Notes: a model not told the origin generated them from the sequence alone. A DNA stretch of 64,000 nucleotides from Herbaspirillum sp. 3R11 (GCF_004563925.1 NZ_SPNJ01000005.1:1-64000), one strand, 5' to 3'; shown: positions 1-8,654, numbered from the stretch's first letter. Numbers and translations: made by a program.

Positions 1-33
1 TCAGGGCGGCCTTTTTGCATTGTCGAACCGGTA

Positions 34-2190
34 TCAGTAGCGATAACCCAGCGTCAGCATTACGACGCGATCGTCGCCCAGCGCAACCGCGTTGGCCAGG
101 CCGCCGGCGTAGTACTGCGTGTTGAAGATGTTCTTGACGTTCAAGGCGGTGCGCCAGCGCGCGGCATTGTAGGCGACGCCGACATCGGTCAACACGTAGC
201 CCGGGAGCGAATAGCCGTTGGTGCGCTGACGGCTTTGGCCGTGCACGCCGCCGTTGAGCTCCCAGCCGGTCAGTTCGCCATTGAAACGGTAGCGCGCGCT
301 GGTGTTGAAGTTGTGGCGCGGCACGTTGTCCAGCCATTGGCCGACGGTGGTGACCTTCTGTCCGCCGTCGTCGCTGATCACAGCCGAGGTGTAGGAGTAA
401 CCGGCCAGCAGGCTCACGCCGTTCTGGAAGTCGCTGGTGATGCCGATTTCGCCGCCTTGTGAATGCTGTTCGCCGACCGCAATCTTGAAGGTGGTGTTAG
501 TCGGATCGGTCTGCAATACGTTGCGGCGGCGCAGATCGAATACCGCTACGTTCAGGTTGGTGCGGCCGCCATCCAGTTCGAACTTGACGCCGGCTTCCAG
601 CTGTTTGCCGGTCTCCGGCTTGAAGGTGTTGCCGCCGATGTCGGTGCCGGAGTTCGGATAGAACGAGGTGGAATAGCTGACGTACGGACGCACGCCACGC
701 AGCACTTCAACCATCAGCGCTACCGAGCCGGTGTTGGCGCTGGCGGGATTGTCCGTGTGTTTTTTGGTCCCGAGGTTATCCGAATAGGTGGAGGTATTGT
801 CGCGGCGCAGACCTGCCAGCAGTTGCCAGCGATCGCCGAACTGGATCTGATCGCGCAGGTAGACGCCCAGATCGCGCACGGTGGTCGAGGTGTTGGTGTT
901 CGGCGTGGCAGGACAGACCAGGCGTGCGCCGTAGACCGGATTGTAGACGTTCAGGGCGGCCACGGTGCAAGTGAATGAGCGGGCGTCTTCACGCGTATTC
1001 AGATAATCCGAGCCGAAGGTGACCTGGTGTTTGCCAACAGCCGTATTGAAGCTGCGCTGCAAGTTGGTGTCCATCGTGATGGTCTCGCCGTTGAAGGTCT
1101 GGTCGGTGCCTGTGCGTGTCAATGTGGTGCCGGTGGCTGCCGTGTTGGCGACCAGCTGTCCGCTCATCGCAAATTGCTGCCAGCGCAGGTTGTTGTTCAG
1201 CGTCCAACCGTCGTCAAAGCGATGCGTCAGCGAATAGCCCAGGCGGGTTTCGGTGGCGTTGTACGGCCGCGCTGCAGGTTCGCCGGTGAAGCGGCTGAGC
1301 GGGATGCTGCCGTTGACGTTGCGATTGATCGATCCCGACAGCGGCAGGCCTTGCTGGCGGATGTAACCGCGTTCCTGGAAGCTGGTCAGGATGGTGAAGT
1401 CGGTGCGCGCGCCGAGATCCAGCGACAGCGACGGTGCGATGTAGCGGTTCTTGAACCAGACGTAATCGGTGGCGTCGTTGGAGTTGGAGATCAGGCCGTT
1501 GATGCGGAAGGCCTGTTTGCCGTTTTCCGACAGCGCCTTGTTCAGGTCGATGGTCGCCTGGCGGAAGTCGTGGCTGCCGACGGTGACGTCGGCATTGGCG
1601 AAGTCGTAACCTTGCGGCCGCTTGCTGACCATGTTGACCAGGCCGCCCGGCAATACCAGTCCGTACAGCAAGGAACCCGGTCCCTTCAACACTTCGACTT
1701 GCTCCAGGCCGAACAATTGCTCGGCGACGCGATTGGAGGCCGCCGTGCGCAGGCCGTCCAGGTACAGCGAATCGGATGCCACCTGGCCGCGAATGATCAG
1801 ATCATCCCAGCCGCGTCGTCCGAATTGGCCGGAGACCACGCCGGGTGCATTCTTGAGCGCATCCGCGAGTGTCACGGCCTGCTGGCTGTCGAGCACGGCG
1901 CGCGGCACCACCGAAATGGACAGCGGTGTCTGCGACAACGGCACAGAGGATTTGTTGACCTGCGTTTTTGCCGCGTTGTAGCGGCTTTCCGCATCGCCGT
2001 CGGCGGTCACGTTCACTGCTGGCAATTGGTTCGTATCTGCGGCGGTCGTCGGGGCGGAAGATTCTGTGGTTTGCGCCAGCAGGATTGACGGTGCAAGGGT
2101 AGCCAGGCCCAGAAGGGCGGCGCGGGTGCGTTTAAGGGACATGGAGGGATGGCTGGGAGTTTTTTGGTAATGAGAACTATTTTTATTCAT
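34..2190 (-). CDS. TonB-dependent siderophore-type outer membrane receptor
   Basis: A 718-residue outer-membrane receptor that would import a ferric siderophore or another large ligand using TonB energy. A signal peptide (about residues 17-40, ending LLAQT) is followed by a plug domain (about 80-190) with the family patterns LADALKNAPGV, IIRG and VEVLKGPGSLLYG. The rest is a beta-barrel ending in an aromatic residue (LGYRY). The ATG at 2190 has a GAGACG stretch about 6 bases upstream; an internal ATG at 2142 would sit nearer the signal peptide but lacks a ribosome site. It is divergent from the PtxS-like repressor, with about 360 bases between them that hold that repressor's operator. The ligand cannot be told from sequence. 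Family call secure. Confidence 0.93.
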   Translation of the reverse strand: MNKNSSHYQKTPSHPSMSLKRTRAALLGLATLAPSILLAQTTESSAPTTAADTNQLPAVNVTADGDAESRYNAAKTQVNKSSVPLSQTPLSISVVPRAVLDSQQAVTLADALKNAPGVVSGQFGRRGWDDLIIRGQVASDSLYLDGLRTAASNRVAEQLFGLEQVEVLKGPGSLLYGLVLPGGLVNMVSKRPQGYDFANADVTVGSHDFRQATIDLNKALSENGKQAFRINGLISNSNDATDYVWFKNRYIAPSLSLDLGARTDFTILTSFQERGYIRQQGLPLSGSINRNVNGSIPLSRFTGEPAARPYNATETRLGYSLTHRFDDGWTLNNNLRWQQFAMSGQLVANTAATGTTLTRTGTDQTFNGETITMDTNLQRSFNTAVGKHQVTFGSDYLNTREDARSFTCTVAALNVYNPVYGARLVCPATPNTNTSTTVRDLGVYLRDQIQFGDRWQLLAGLRRDNTSTYSDNLGTKKHTDNPASANTGSVALMVEVLRGVRPYVSYSTSFYPNSGTDIGGNTFKPETGKQLEAGVKFELDGGRTNLNVAVFDLRRRNVLQTDPTNTTFKIAVGEQHSQGGEIGITSDFQNGVSLLAGYSYTSAVISDDGGQKVTTVGQWLDNVPRHNFNTSARYRFNGELTGWELNGGVHGQSRQRTNGYSLPGYVLTDVGVAYNAARWRTALNVKNIFNTQYYAGGLANAVALGDDRVVMLTLGYRY

Positions 2191-2405
2191 TGTATCGTCT
2201 CATACCGCGATGCAGCAAACTAATTGGAAGAATATTTGTATTTTTGTAGAAAAATTTTGAAAGCCGCAGATGTGTCGGTATCGGCAGTCGCACCAGGAGT
2301 TTCATGGTGATGACGGCATTTGGTACGTCGCCCACTCGAATTTTCCTGAGAGAAATTCAGTGCTTAGTTTCATCATTCTTCATCAAATTTTTCATGTGAA
2401 ATAGT

Positions 2406-2434
2406 TTGCCAAACAAAATTCTCACTGTTATCTT
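2406..2434 (+). promoter_or_regulatory. Candidate promoter of ptxS-like gene
   Basis: TTGCCA (2406-2411), a 17-base spacer, then TATCTT (2429-2434). The -10 element runs into the palindromic operator starting at 2433, so a bound repressor would block polymerase. That arrangement fits autorepression. Match to consensus is moderate. Confidence 0.4.
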
Positions 2435-2448
2435 GGAACCGGTTCCAA
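2433..2448. promoter_or_regulatory. LacI/PtxS-type operator O1
   Basis: Perfect palindrome TTGGAACCGGTTCCAA with the central CG typical of LacI-family operators. It closely resembles the PtxS site known in Pseudomonas (TGAAACCGGTTTCA). It overlaps the candidate -10 of the repressor gene and lies in the spacer shared with the TonB receptor gene. A second, related site is at 3637-3652. Confidence 0.75.
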
Positions 2449-2554
2449 AGATTCATCATAAAAAAGAAACCTGGGAATCCGTAGCACAAATCAATCGATG
2501 TATCGATAGATAACAATCAACGATTTGGCAGGTAGAGTGAGACAAAAATCCTAT

Positions 2555-3631
2555 ATGCAACACGCGCGCATGCAGCAGGCACACGGCGCGGGCAAGGTCA
2601 CGATTGCCCAGGTCGCACGCGAAGCGGGTGTGTCGAAGACAAGTATTTCAAGGTATCTCGGCGGCGAGCTTGACGCCCTGTCGGAGCATCTGCGCGAACA
2701 GATTCGCAGCACGATCGCCCGGCTCGGCTATCAACCGAGCCAGATGGCGCGCGGCCTCAAGGGCGGGCGCACCAAGCTGATCGGGATGCTGGTGGCGGAC
2801 ATCCTGAACCCGTATTCGGTGGCGGTGCTGCACGGCGCCGAAGCGGCTTGCCAGGAACATGGCTACACGCTGATGCTGTGCAATACCGGCAACGACGAGA
2901 AGCGCGAGAAACAATCGTTGGCGGCCCTGCATTCCTATAGCGTGGAAGGCTTGCTGTTCAATACGCAAGGGCGCAATGTGACGCCGTTGAAGGAGTTGGG
3001 GCAAGCGGCGTTTCCGGTGGTGTTGCTAGACCGGCGCGTCGAGGGCTGCGATTTCGACCTGGTCGGACTGGACAACGTCGGTGCGGCACGCATGGCGACC
3101 GAGCACCTGCTGGCCGGCGGTTACACCGATATCGGCCTGGTGGTGCAGCCGCTGCACGGCGTCAGTTCACGCCAGGGGCGGCAGGCAGGCTTCCTGCAGG
3201 CGATGGCCAAGCGGCCGGAATGCCTCGGCGAGACGCTGGAAGTGCACATCGACCAGCCGGGTCACGTCGCCACGACGCTGGATGATTTCCTGAAACGCCG
3301 GCGCAGCAGGAACAGCGGCGGCAGCGGCAGGGTGGCGATTCTGGCGGGTAACGGCATGGTGTCGCTGCAGATCGCACTGGCGCTGCAAAGCATGAAGCTG
3401 CGCTTCCCGGAAGACATCGGCCTGCTGTGTTTCGATGAATTGTCCTGGTCGCCGCTGGTGGGTAGCGGCATCAGCACCATCGAGCAGCCGACCTACGACA
3501 TCGGCTTTGCCGCGATCGAGCGCCTGCTGGCGCGCATCAACGGCGAAGGCGCACCGCGTCGGGAGATTTTGCTGGATGGCCGCCTGATTCCGCGCGGCTC
3601 CAGCACGCAAGCGAAAGACATGATTTTGTAA
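2555..3631 (+). CDS. ptxS: LacI-family repressor, PtxS-like
   Basis: A 358-residue LacI-family transcriptional regulator. The helix-turn-helix is at about residues 15-35 (VTIAQVAREAGVSKTSISRY). The hinge helix follows (YQPSQMARGLK, about 59-69), then a periplasmic-binding-protein-like sensor domain starting LIGMLVADILNPYSV. This N-terminal half reads like PtxS, the 2-ketogluconate-responsive repressor. The KguE/K/D-like genes downstream and the matching operators on both sides support that identity. The ATG at 2555 is preferred; the frame is open upstream to a TTG at 2525 and another ATG lies at 2570. Effector inferred from context, not shown. Confidence 0.82.
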   Translation: MQHARMQQAHGAGKVTIAQVAREAGVSKTSISRYLGGELDALSEHLREQIRSTIARLGYQPSQMARGLKGGRTKLIGMLVADILNPYSVAVLHGAEAACQEHGYTLMLCNTGNDEKREKQSLAALHSYSVEGLLFNTQGRNVTPLKELGQAAFPVVLLDRRVEGCDFDLVGLDNVGAARMATEHLLAGGYTDIGLVVQPLHGVSSRQGRQAGFLQAMAKRPECLGETLEVHIDQPGHVATTLDDFLKRRRSRNSGGSGRVAILAGNGMVSLQIALALQSMKLRFPEDIGLLCFDELSWSPLVGSGISTIEQPTYDIGFAAIERLLARINGEGAPRREILLDGRLIPRGSSTQAKDMIL

Positions 3632-3636
3632 GGATT

Positions 3637-3652
3637 CTGGAACCGATACCAG
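3637..3652. promoter_or_regulatory. LacI/PtxS-type operator O2 of the importer/kgu operon
   Basis: CTGGAACCGATACCAG, beginning 6 bases after the repressor stop codon. Its core TGGAACCGATACCA matches O1 at 12 of 14 positions, and both fit TGGNANCGNTNCCA. It lies about 180 bases ahead of the binding-protein gene, so it probably controls the operon at 3830-9633. A separate perfect palindrome, GTGATGCATCAC, sits at 3670-3681. Confidence 0.65.
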
Positions 3653-3829
3653 AGAAAACAAATGCACGGGTGATGCATCACTGCTCAGAAAAAAGCAACA
3701 AAAAAAGCACCAAAAGAGGCGGTAAAGAAAGACGTAGACAGTCGTACTACAGCGGGCGCAAGCCTATAACGAGGACGTTCATCCGGCTCCCTTATCCAGG
3801 GCAGGGGATGACGAAAAGGAGACTACACC

Positions 3830-4636
3830 ATGAGCATCAAGAATCTGTTGAGCACCAAATTCATCGCGCTGACCCTGGCCGCTACCTGTGCAGCCGGCGC
3901 AGCAGCCAGCGCCAGCGCACAAACCGTGGCCGACCTGATCAAGAAGGGCAAGGTCACCATCGGCGTCGTCAGCGGCACACCGCCGTTCGGCAGCGTTGAC
4001 GCCAAGGGCGAACCGATCGGTTACGACGTCGACGTCGCCAACCTGATCGGTAAATACATTGGTTTGCCGGTGGAAATCGTTCCGCTGGTGCCGCCTGCAC
4101 GTATTCCTGCACTGGAATCCGGCAAGGTCGACTTCCTGGCCGCCACTCTGGCGCCGACGCCTGAGCGCGCCAAGGCCGTCATGTTCACGATTCCTTACAG
4201 CGCTTTCGAGTTGTCCATCGTTGGTCCGGTTGGCTCCAAGTTCAAGACCCTGAACGACCTGGTCAAGAAGAAGGTCGGCGTTTCGCGCGGCAGCACCAAC
4301 GACACGGCACTGACACGTCTGGCGCCTGCCGGCACCGTGCTGGTCCGTTTTGAAGATGACTCGACCGTGACCCAGGCTCTGCTGAGCGGTCAGGTTGATG
4401 CGATCTCCATCCCGAACACCATGGCCAATGAAATCGTGAAGACCCGTGGCGCCGGCAAGATCGACGTCAAGTTCCCTTACTCCTTGCAACCGAACTCCAT
4501 GACCGTGCGCAAAGGCGCGTTCGATCTGCAGCAATGGCTCAACAACTTCATCTACTACGTCAAGCTGAACGGCGAGCTGGATGCAATCGCCCGCAAATGG
4601 TCGGGTTCGCCACTGCCAAATCTGCCAGTTTTCTAA
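3830..4636 (+). CDS. ABC transporter periplasmic binding protein, amino-acid (family 3) type
   Basis: A 268-residue periplasmic solute-binding protein. The signal peptide runs to about residue 30 (ASASAQ), followed by a family 3 binding fold with GYDVDVANLIGKYIGLPVEIV and the typical LESGKVDFLAATLAPTPER region. AAGGAG lies 8 bases before the ATG. It is the first gene of the importer set, separated from the permease genes by a long hairpin. Family 3 proteins usually bind amino acids or opines, but the enzymes downstream point to a sugar acid such as 2-ketogluconate. Family secure; substrate inferred. Confidence 0.9.
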   Translation: MSIKNLLSTKFIALTLAATCAAGAAASASAQTVADLIKKGKVTIGVVSGTPPFGSVDAKGEPIGYDVDVANLIGKYIGLPVEIVPLVPPARIPALESGKVDFLAATLAPTPERAKAVMFTIPYSAFELSIVGPVGSKFKTLNDLVKKKVGVSRGSTNDTALTRLAPAGTVLVRFEDDSTVTQALLSGQVDAISIPNTMANEIVKTRGAGKIDVKFPYSLQPNSMTVRKGAFDLQQWLNNFIYYVKLNGELDAIARKWSGSPLPNLPVF

Positions 4637-4777
4637 AACCTGCCTGGGATCCTACTGCGAGGCCATGATCCGGCGTCGGGCGGTGCTCGGAATCCTCACG
4701 TACTAAAGTACGCTCCGGTTCCTGCGCTCCGGCCGCCACCGGCTGATGGCCTCTCGCTACGGATCGCAGACAGGTTT
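4636..4777 (+). repeat. 142-base imperfect inverted repeat (intercistronic hairpin)
   Basis: Starts at the last base of the binding-protein stop codon. Outer arms are AAACCTG (4636-4642) and CAGGTTT (4771-4777). Inner arms share GCGAG..GGCCAT with small mismatches. The apex is a perfect CGTACT-AA-AGTACG (4699-4712). The arms pair over most of about 70 bases. It has the look of a dispersed intergenic palindrome. Between a binding-protein gene and its permeases such a hairpin can protect upstream mRNA or reduce readthrough; that role is inferred. Confidence 0.8.
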
Positions 4778-4861
4778 GCGTTGGGTTGATCCCTGAGTAC
4801 AGGGGTTTGGCAGGGCGGATGTGCAATCGCATCCGTCCTGCGAATTGGCAAGGAGTAGACG

Positions 4862-5560
4862 ATGTCTTATGATTTTCAGTTTGCGTTCATCTTTCAGCAC
4901 ATGGACCAGCTGCTATGGGGAGCCTTGCTCACCATCCGGCTCAGTGCGCTGTCGATGATCTGCGGTTTGGCGGTGGGTATCTTCGGGGCGATCGTGAGCA
5001 TTCACGGTTCTGCGCCGGCCCGCTTCGCGGTCACGTCCTATGTGGAGCTGATCCGCAGCACGCCTTTCCTGGTGCAGTTGTTCATTATCTTTTTCGGCTT
5101 GCCCGCAGCGGGCGTGCAGGTCGATGCCAACGTCGCCGCATTGGTGGCGATGACGGTCAATCTCGGCGCGTATTCGACTGAGATCGTGCGCGCCGGCATG
5201 ATGGCGGTCCATCCGTCGCAGGTCGAGGCGGCCCAGGCGCTGGCGATGACGCGCTGGCAGGTGATCCGCCACGTGGTGCTGACGCCGGCGCTGGAGAAGG
5301 TCTATCCGGCATTGGCCAGTCAGTTCACGCTGATGATGCTGGCTTCCAGCGTGGTCTCGGCGATTTCCGCCGAAGAGCTGACCGCGAGCGCCAACCTGCT
5401 TGATGCGGAAACCTTCCGCAGCTTCGAAATTTACCTGATCGTGATGGGCCTCTACATTCTGCTGGCGCTGCTGTTCCGCCTCGGTTTCTGGCTCATCGGT
5501 CTGGTTGTGTTCAAACGCCGCCGCCGTCTTGGCGTAGCGCGGCCAAGGGGGAACCGATGA
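4862..5560 (+). CDS. ABC transporter permease, HisM/GlnP family (first)
   Basis: A 232-residue inner-membrane permease of the polar amino acid uptake type. Several hydrophobic helices are visible, and the EAA loop is at about residues 122-142 (EAAQALAMTRWQVIRHVVL), the contact site for the ATPase. AAGGAG precedes the ATG. The stop overlaps the start of the second permease (ATGA at 5557-5560), so the two are translationally coupled and probably form a heterodimer. Confidence 0.92.
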   Translation: MSYDFQFAFIFQHMDQLLWGALLTIRLSALSMICGLAVGIFGAIVSIHGSAPARFAVTSYVELIRSTPFLVQLFIIFFGLPAAGVQVDANVAALVAMTVNLGAYSTEIVRAGMMAVHPSQVEAAQALAMTRWQVIRHVVLTPALEKVYPALASQFTLMMLASSVVSAISAEELTASANLLDAETFRSFEIYLIVMGLYILLALLFRLGFWLIGLVVFKRRRRLGVARPRGNR

Positions 5561-6207
5561 TTGCCGAATTTTCCTGGGACCAGTTCATCTTCCTTTGGGA
5601 AGCCGCACGCTGGACCGTGCTGTTGTCGGTGCTGGCGTTCATCGCCGGCGGCTCTGCCGGTTTCGTGGTCGCGCTGATGCGCACCTCGCATCTGCAGATC
5701 CTGCGCACCTTGTCGGCGGTGTACATCCAGATCATCCAGGGCACGCCGGTGCTGATCATCCTGTTCCTGTCGTTCTACGGACTGGCGATCTACGGCTTCA
5801 AGCTGCCGCCGATGGTGGCTGCGACGATCGCCATGACGATCTACACCAGCGCCTACCTCGGCGAAATCTGGCGCGGCTGTATCGAAGCCGTGCCGGTGCC
5901 GCAATGGGAAGCATCGACTGCGTTGGCGATGACACGCTGGCAGCAGCTGCGCTACGTGATCCTGCCACAGGCGATCCGTATTTCGCTGCCGCCGACGGTC
6001 GGCTTCCTGGTGCAGATCGTCAAGAACACCTCGATTGCCTCCATCATCGGTCTGGTCGAGTTGACGCAGGCGGGCAAGCTCGTCAGCAATGCGACGTTCC
6101 AGCCCTTCCTCGTTTTCCCTATTGTCGCCGCGATCTATTTCATCTTCTGCTATCCGCTGTCGCGTTTCAGTTTTGCCCTAGAAAGGAAATTCCATGCCCA
6201 TCGTTGA
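5557..6207 (+). CDS. ABC transporter permease, HisQ/GlnP family (second)
   Basis: A 216-residue inner-membrane permease with the EAA loop at about residues 118-140 (WEASTALAMTRWQQLRYVIL). It starts inside the stop of the first permease and overlaps the ATPase gene by 14 bases. A heterodimeric channel with one ATPase is the standard polar amino acid transporter make-up. Confidence 0.92.
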   Translation: MIAEFSWDQFIFLWEAARWTVLLSVLAFIAGGSAGFVVALMRTSHLQILRTLSAVYIQIIQGTPVLIILFLSFYGLAIYGFKLPPMVAATIAMTIYTSAYLGEIWRGCIEAVPVPQWEASTALAMTRWQQLRYVILPQAIRISLPPTVGFLVQIVKNTSIASIIGLVELTQAGKLVSNATFQPFLVFPIVAAIYFIFCYPLSRFSFALERKFHAHR

Positions 6208-6928
6208 GATCGAGAACATCACCAAGAGCTTTGGCAGCAACCAGGTCTTGAATGGGATATCGTTGTCCGTCGAGCGCGGACAGGTCATCGCGGTCATCGG
6301 CCGCAGCGGTTCTGGGAAAAGCACCATGCTGCGTTGCATCAATGGTCTGGAGACGATTGATGGTGGTAGCATCAACGTCGCCGGTCACAAGCTCACCGCC
6401 AAGCATGAGCACCTGATCGAGCTGCGCAAGGATGTCGGGATGGTGTTCCAGCACTACAACCTGTTCCCGCATCTGACCGTGGAGGAGAACGTCATGCTGT
6501 CGCCGCGCATCGTCAAGAAAGTGGCGACTGAAAAAGCGCGTGAAACCGCGATCAAGGTCTTGACGCAAGTCGGCCTCGAGCACAAGCGCGACGCTTATCC
6601 GGAACAATTGTCGGGCGGCCAGCAACAGCGCGTGGCGATTGCCCGTTCGCTGGCGATGGAACCGCAGGTCATGCTGTTCGATGAAGTGACCTCGGCGCTG
6701 GATCCGGAGCTGACGCAGGAAGTGCTGAAAGTCATGGAAGAACTCGCAAGGGGAGGGATGACTATGTTGCTCGTCACGCACGAAATGGAATTCGCCCGGC
6801 GCGTCGCCGATCTCACCGTGTTCATGCATCAGGGCAAGGTGTGGGAAGCGCGTCCGTCGAAGGAATTCTTCTCCGATCCGCAAACGCCGGAAGCGCGCCA
6901 GTTCGTCGGCGCCGGCAACATCAAATGA
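6194..6928 (+). CDS. ABC transporter ATP-binding protein, polar amino acid type
   Basis: A 244-residue ATPase of the GlnQ/HisP type. Walker A GRSGSGKST is at 36-44, the Q-loop Gln at 87, the signature LSGGQ at 139-143, Walker B VMLFDE at 160-164 and the switch His at 196. It overlaps the second permease gene by 14 bases, with AAAGGAA as ribosome site. Its stop overlaps the next start (ATGA at 6925-6928), which ties the importer to the sugar-acid enzymes in one operon. Confidence 0.95.
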   Translation: MPIVEIENITKSFGSNQVLNGISLSVERGQVIAVIGRSGSGKSTMLRCINGLETIDGGSINVAGHKLTAKHEHLIELRKDVGMVFQHYNLFPHLTVEENVMLSPRIVKKVATEKARETAIKVLTQVGLEHKRDAYPEQLSGGQQQRVAIARSLAMEPQVMLFDEVTSALDPELTQEVLKVMEELARGGMTMLLVTHEMEFARRVADLTVFMHQGKVWEARPSKEFFSDPQTPEARQFVGAGNIK

Positions 6929-7671
6929 AAACCCCGGTACTGGTTGCGGCCTCGGCCTACGGCGCGGATTTCGTGCGCCAGGTCGGGCACGCGCACCTGA
7001 TTCCTATCGTGGCTGCGGCCGGTGCGGCGGGCCTGGAAATCCGCCGGGAATTGTTTGTCGAGTTGCCTGATTTCGATGAGCTGCACGGGCTGCTGGTGAA
7101 GCACAAGCTGTTTTCGGTCTATTCGGCGCCGATCGAGTTGTTCCGCAAGGACGGTTCGTTGGCGCGCGATGAACTCGATCAGGTCATGGACGAGGCGCAA
7201 CAGCTGCAGTCGCGGTTCCTGAAAGTATCGCTGGGCCATTTTTCGCCGGCCAGCAACATGCTGGACTGGTCGCGTTTTGTCGCCCAGGCGCCGGTCCCTT
7301 TACTGCTGGAAAACGACCAGACCGAGCATGGCGGCAAACTGGAATCGATCGCCAATTTCCTGGCGGTCTGTTCCGGCACCGGCGTCCCGGTCGGCATGAC
7401 CTTCGACATGGGCAACTGGCGCTGGAGCGGCGTCGACGCCGAAGTGGCGGCCCGCACGCTGGCGGCGCACGTGCAATACGTGCATTGCAAGGGCGTGTGG
7501 AACGACAAGGGCAAGCTCAAGGCGATCCCGCTCGACGAAGACGACGCCGTCTGGCGCCGCCTGTTTTCACATTTCCCGCGCGGCGTGCAGCGTGCGATCG
7601 AATTCCCGATCATCGGCAAGGACCTGGAAGTGGCGACCCGCGATTACGTGGCGATGCTGGCCTCTGCTTAG
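6925..7671 (+). CDS. kguE: KguE-like sugar phosphate isomerase/epimerase (TIM barrel)
   Basis: A 248-residue xylose-isomerase-like TIM-barrel protein. Candidate metal ligands are visible in LLLENDQ (Glu), GMTFDMGNW (Asp), VHCKG (His) and AIEFPI (Glu), the usual pattern for this superfamily. The start is the ATG overlapping the ATPase stop; the frame is open further upstream only as a shadow of the ATPase gene. Its place ahead of a PfkB kinase and a 2-ketoacid reductase, under a PtxS-like repressor, matches kguE of the Pseudomonas 2-ketogluconate operon. The exact reaction of KguE is not well defined. Confidence 0.75.
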   Translation: MKTPVLVAASAYGADFVRQVGHAHLIPIVAAAGAAGLEIRRELFVELPDFDELHGLLVKHKLFSVYSAPIELFRKDGSLARDELDQVMDEAQQLQSRFLKVSLGHFSPASNMLDWSRFVAQAPVPLLLENDQTEHGGKLESIANFLAVCSGTGVPVGMTFDMGNWRWSGVDAEVAARTLAAHVQYVHCKGVWNDKGKLKAIPLDEDDAVWRRLFSHFPRGVQRAIEFPIIGKDLEVATRDYVAMLASA

Positions 7672-7709
7672 CCGGATCATCTGCCGCACCCCTTCAGAGA
7701 GAACGAGTA

Positions 7710-8654
7710 ATGCAAACACAACTGGACGTCGTTACGTACGGCGAAGCACTGGCGTTGTTTGTCGCGGACGAGGTCGGCGATTTTGCGGATGTTGAAAAAT
7801 ACACGCGCCGCCTCGCCGGCGCCGAAACCAACGTCGCCATCGGCCTGGCGCGCCTGGGCCTGAAGGTTGGCTGGGTCAGCCGCGTCGGCAATGATTCCTT
7901 CGGACGCTTCATCTGCAAGCGCGTTGCCCAGGAAGGCGTCGACGTCAGCCACGTGGCGACCGACAAGGAATTTCGTACCGCGATCCAGCTCAAGGCCAAG
8001 GCCGTGGACGGGGCAGACCCGGCCATCGAGTATTACCGCAAGGGTTCGGCCGCCAGCCATCTCTCACAAGTCGATTTCGACGAAGCCTATTTCGGCGGCG
8101 CGCGTCACTTGCACGCGACCGGCATCGCGGCCGCCTTGTCGCCGAGCACGATGGCGTTCGCGCATCACGCGCTGGACTTCATGCGTGCGCGCGGCAAGAC
8201 GATTTCCTTCGATCCGAATCTGCGGCCGATGCTGTGGCCGTCGCAGGAAGTGATGGCGCAGAAGCTCAACGAGCTGGCGTTCAAGGCCGACTGGGTATTG
8301 CCCGGCCTGAGCGAAGGCAAGATATTGACCGGCCACAGCGAGCCGTGCGACATCGCCGCGTTCTATCTTGAGCGTGGCGTCAAGCAAGTCATTATCAAGC
8401 TGGGTGCGGACGGCGCCTACTTCCGCAACGCCGACGATGAAGGCATCGTGGCCGGCGTCGCGGTCAAGGAAGTGGTCGATACGGTCGGCGCCGGCGACGG
8501 TTTCGCGGTCGGTGTGATCAGCGGTTTGCTGGAAGGCTTGTCCATGACGGAGGCAGTCATGCGCGGCAACCGCATCGGCGCGTTTGCGATCCAGGTGGTG
8601 GGCGACATGGAAGGTTTGCCGACCCGTGCGCAACTCGACGCTGCTTCCGCCTGA
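7710..8654 (+). CDS. kguK: PfkB-family kinase, 2-ketogluconate kinase-like
   Basis: A 314-residue ribokinase/PfkB-family sugar kinase. The N-terminal part has GEALALF and the substrate region GGAETNVAIGLARLG-like (residues 37-51). The C-terminal anion-hole and catalytic motif DTVGAGDGF is at 257-265, with Asp263 the expected base. It would phosphorylate 2-ketogluconate (KguK) or 2-keto-3-deoxygluconate (KdgK); sequence alone does not separate these. The neighbours favour KguK. It starts 38 bases after the KguE stop. Confidence 0.78.
   Translation: MQTQLDVVTYGEALALFVADEVGDFADVEKYTRRLAGAETNVAIGLARLGLKVGWVSRVGNDSFGRFICKRVAQEGVDVSHVATDKEFRTAIQLKAKAVDGADPAIEYYRKGSAASHLSQVDFDEAYFGGARHLHATGIAAALSPSTMAFAHHALDFMRARGKTISFDPNLRPMLWPSQEVMAQKLNELAFKADWVLPGLSEGKILTGHSEPCDIAAFYLERGVKQVIIKLGADGAYFRNADDEGIVAGVAVKEVVDTVGAGDGFAVGVISGLLEGLSMTEAVMRGNRIGAFAIQVVGDMEGLPTRAQLDAASA

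Larger units (their letters stand above)
2191..2554. other. Divergent control region, TonB receptor / ptxS-like gene
   Basis: A 364-base AT-rich intergenic region. It holds a perfect 16-base palindrome (2433-2448) and a candidate promoter for the LacI-type gene (2406-2434). I see no small gene in it. A loosely Fur-like AT-rich stretch lies at the very start of the receptor gene (about 2168-2192), but it is too degenerate to call. Confidence 0.6.

Noticed and set aside
1-20. ATG on the minus strand at 18-20 just after the TonB receptor stop, possibly a downstream gene start
   Set aside because: Only six codons are visible before the window edge; no product can be supported.
23-36. TCGAACCGGTATCA, resembling the LacI-type operator
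   Set aside because: It lacks the outer symmetry of the two strong sites and overlaps the end of a coding region; likely chance.
2168-2192. AT-rich Fur-box-like stretch at the start of the TonB receptor gene
   Set aside because: Poor match to the repeated GATAAT units and it overlaps the start codon.
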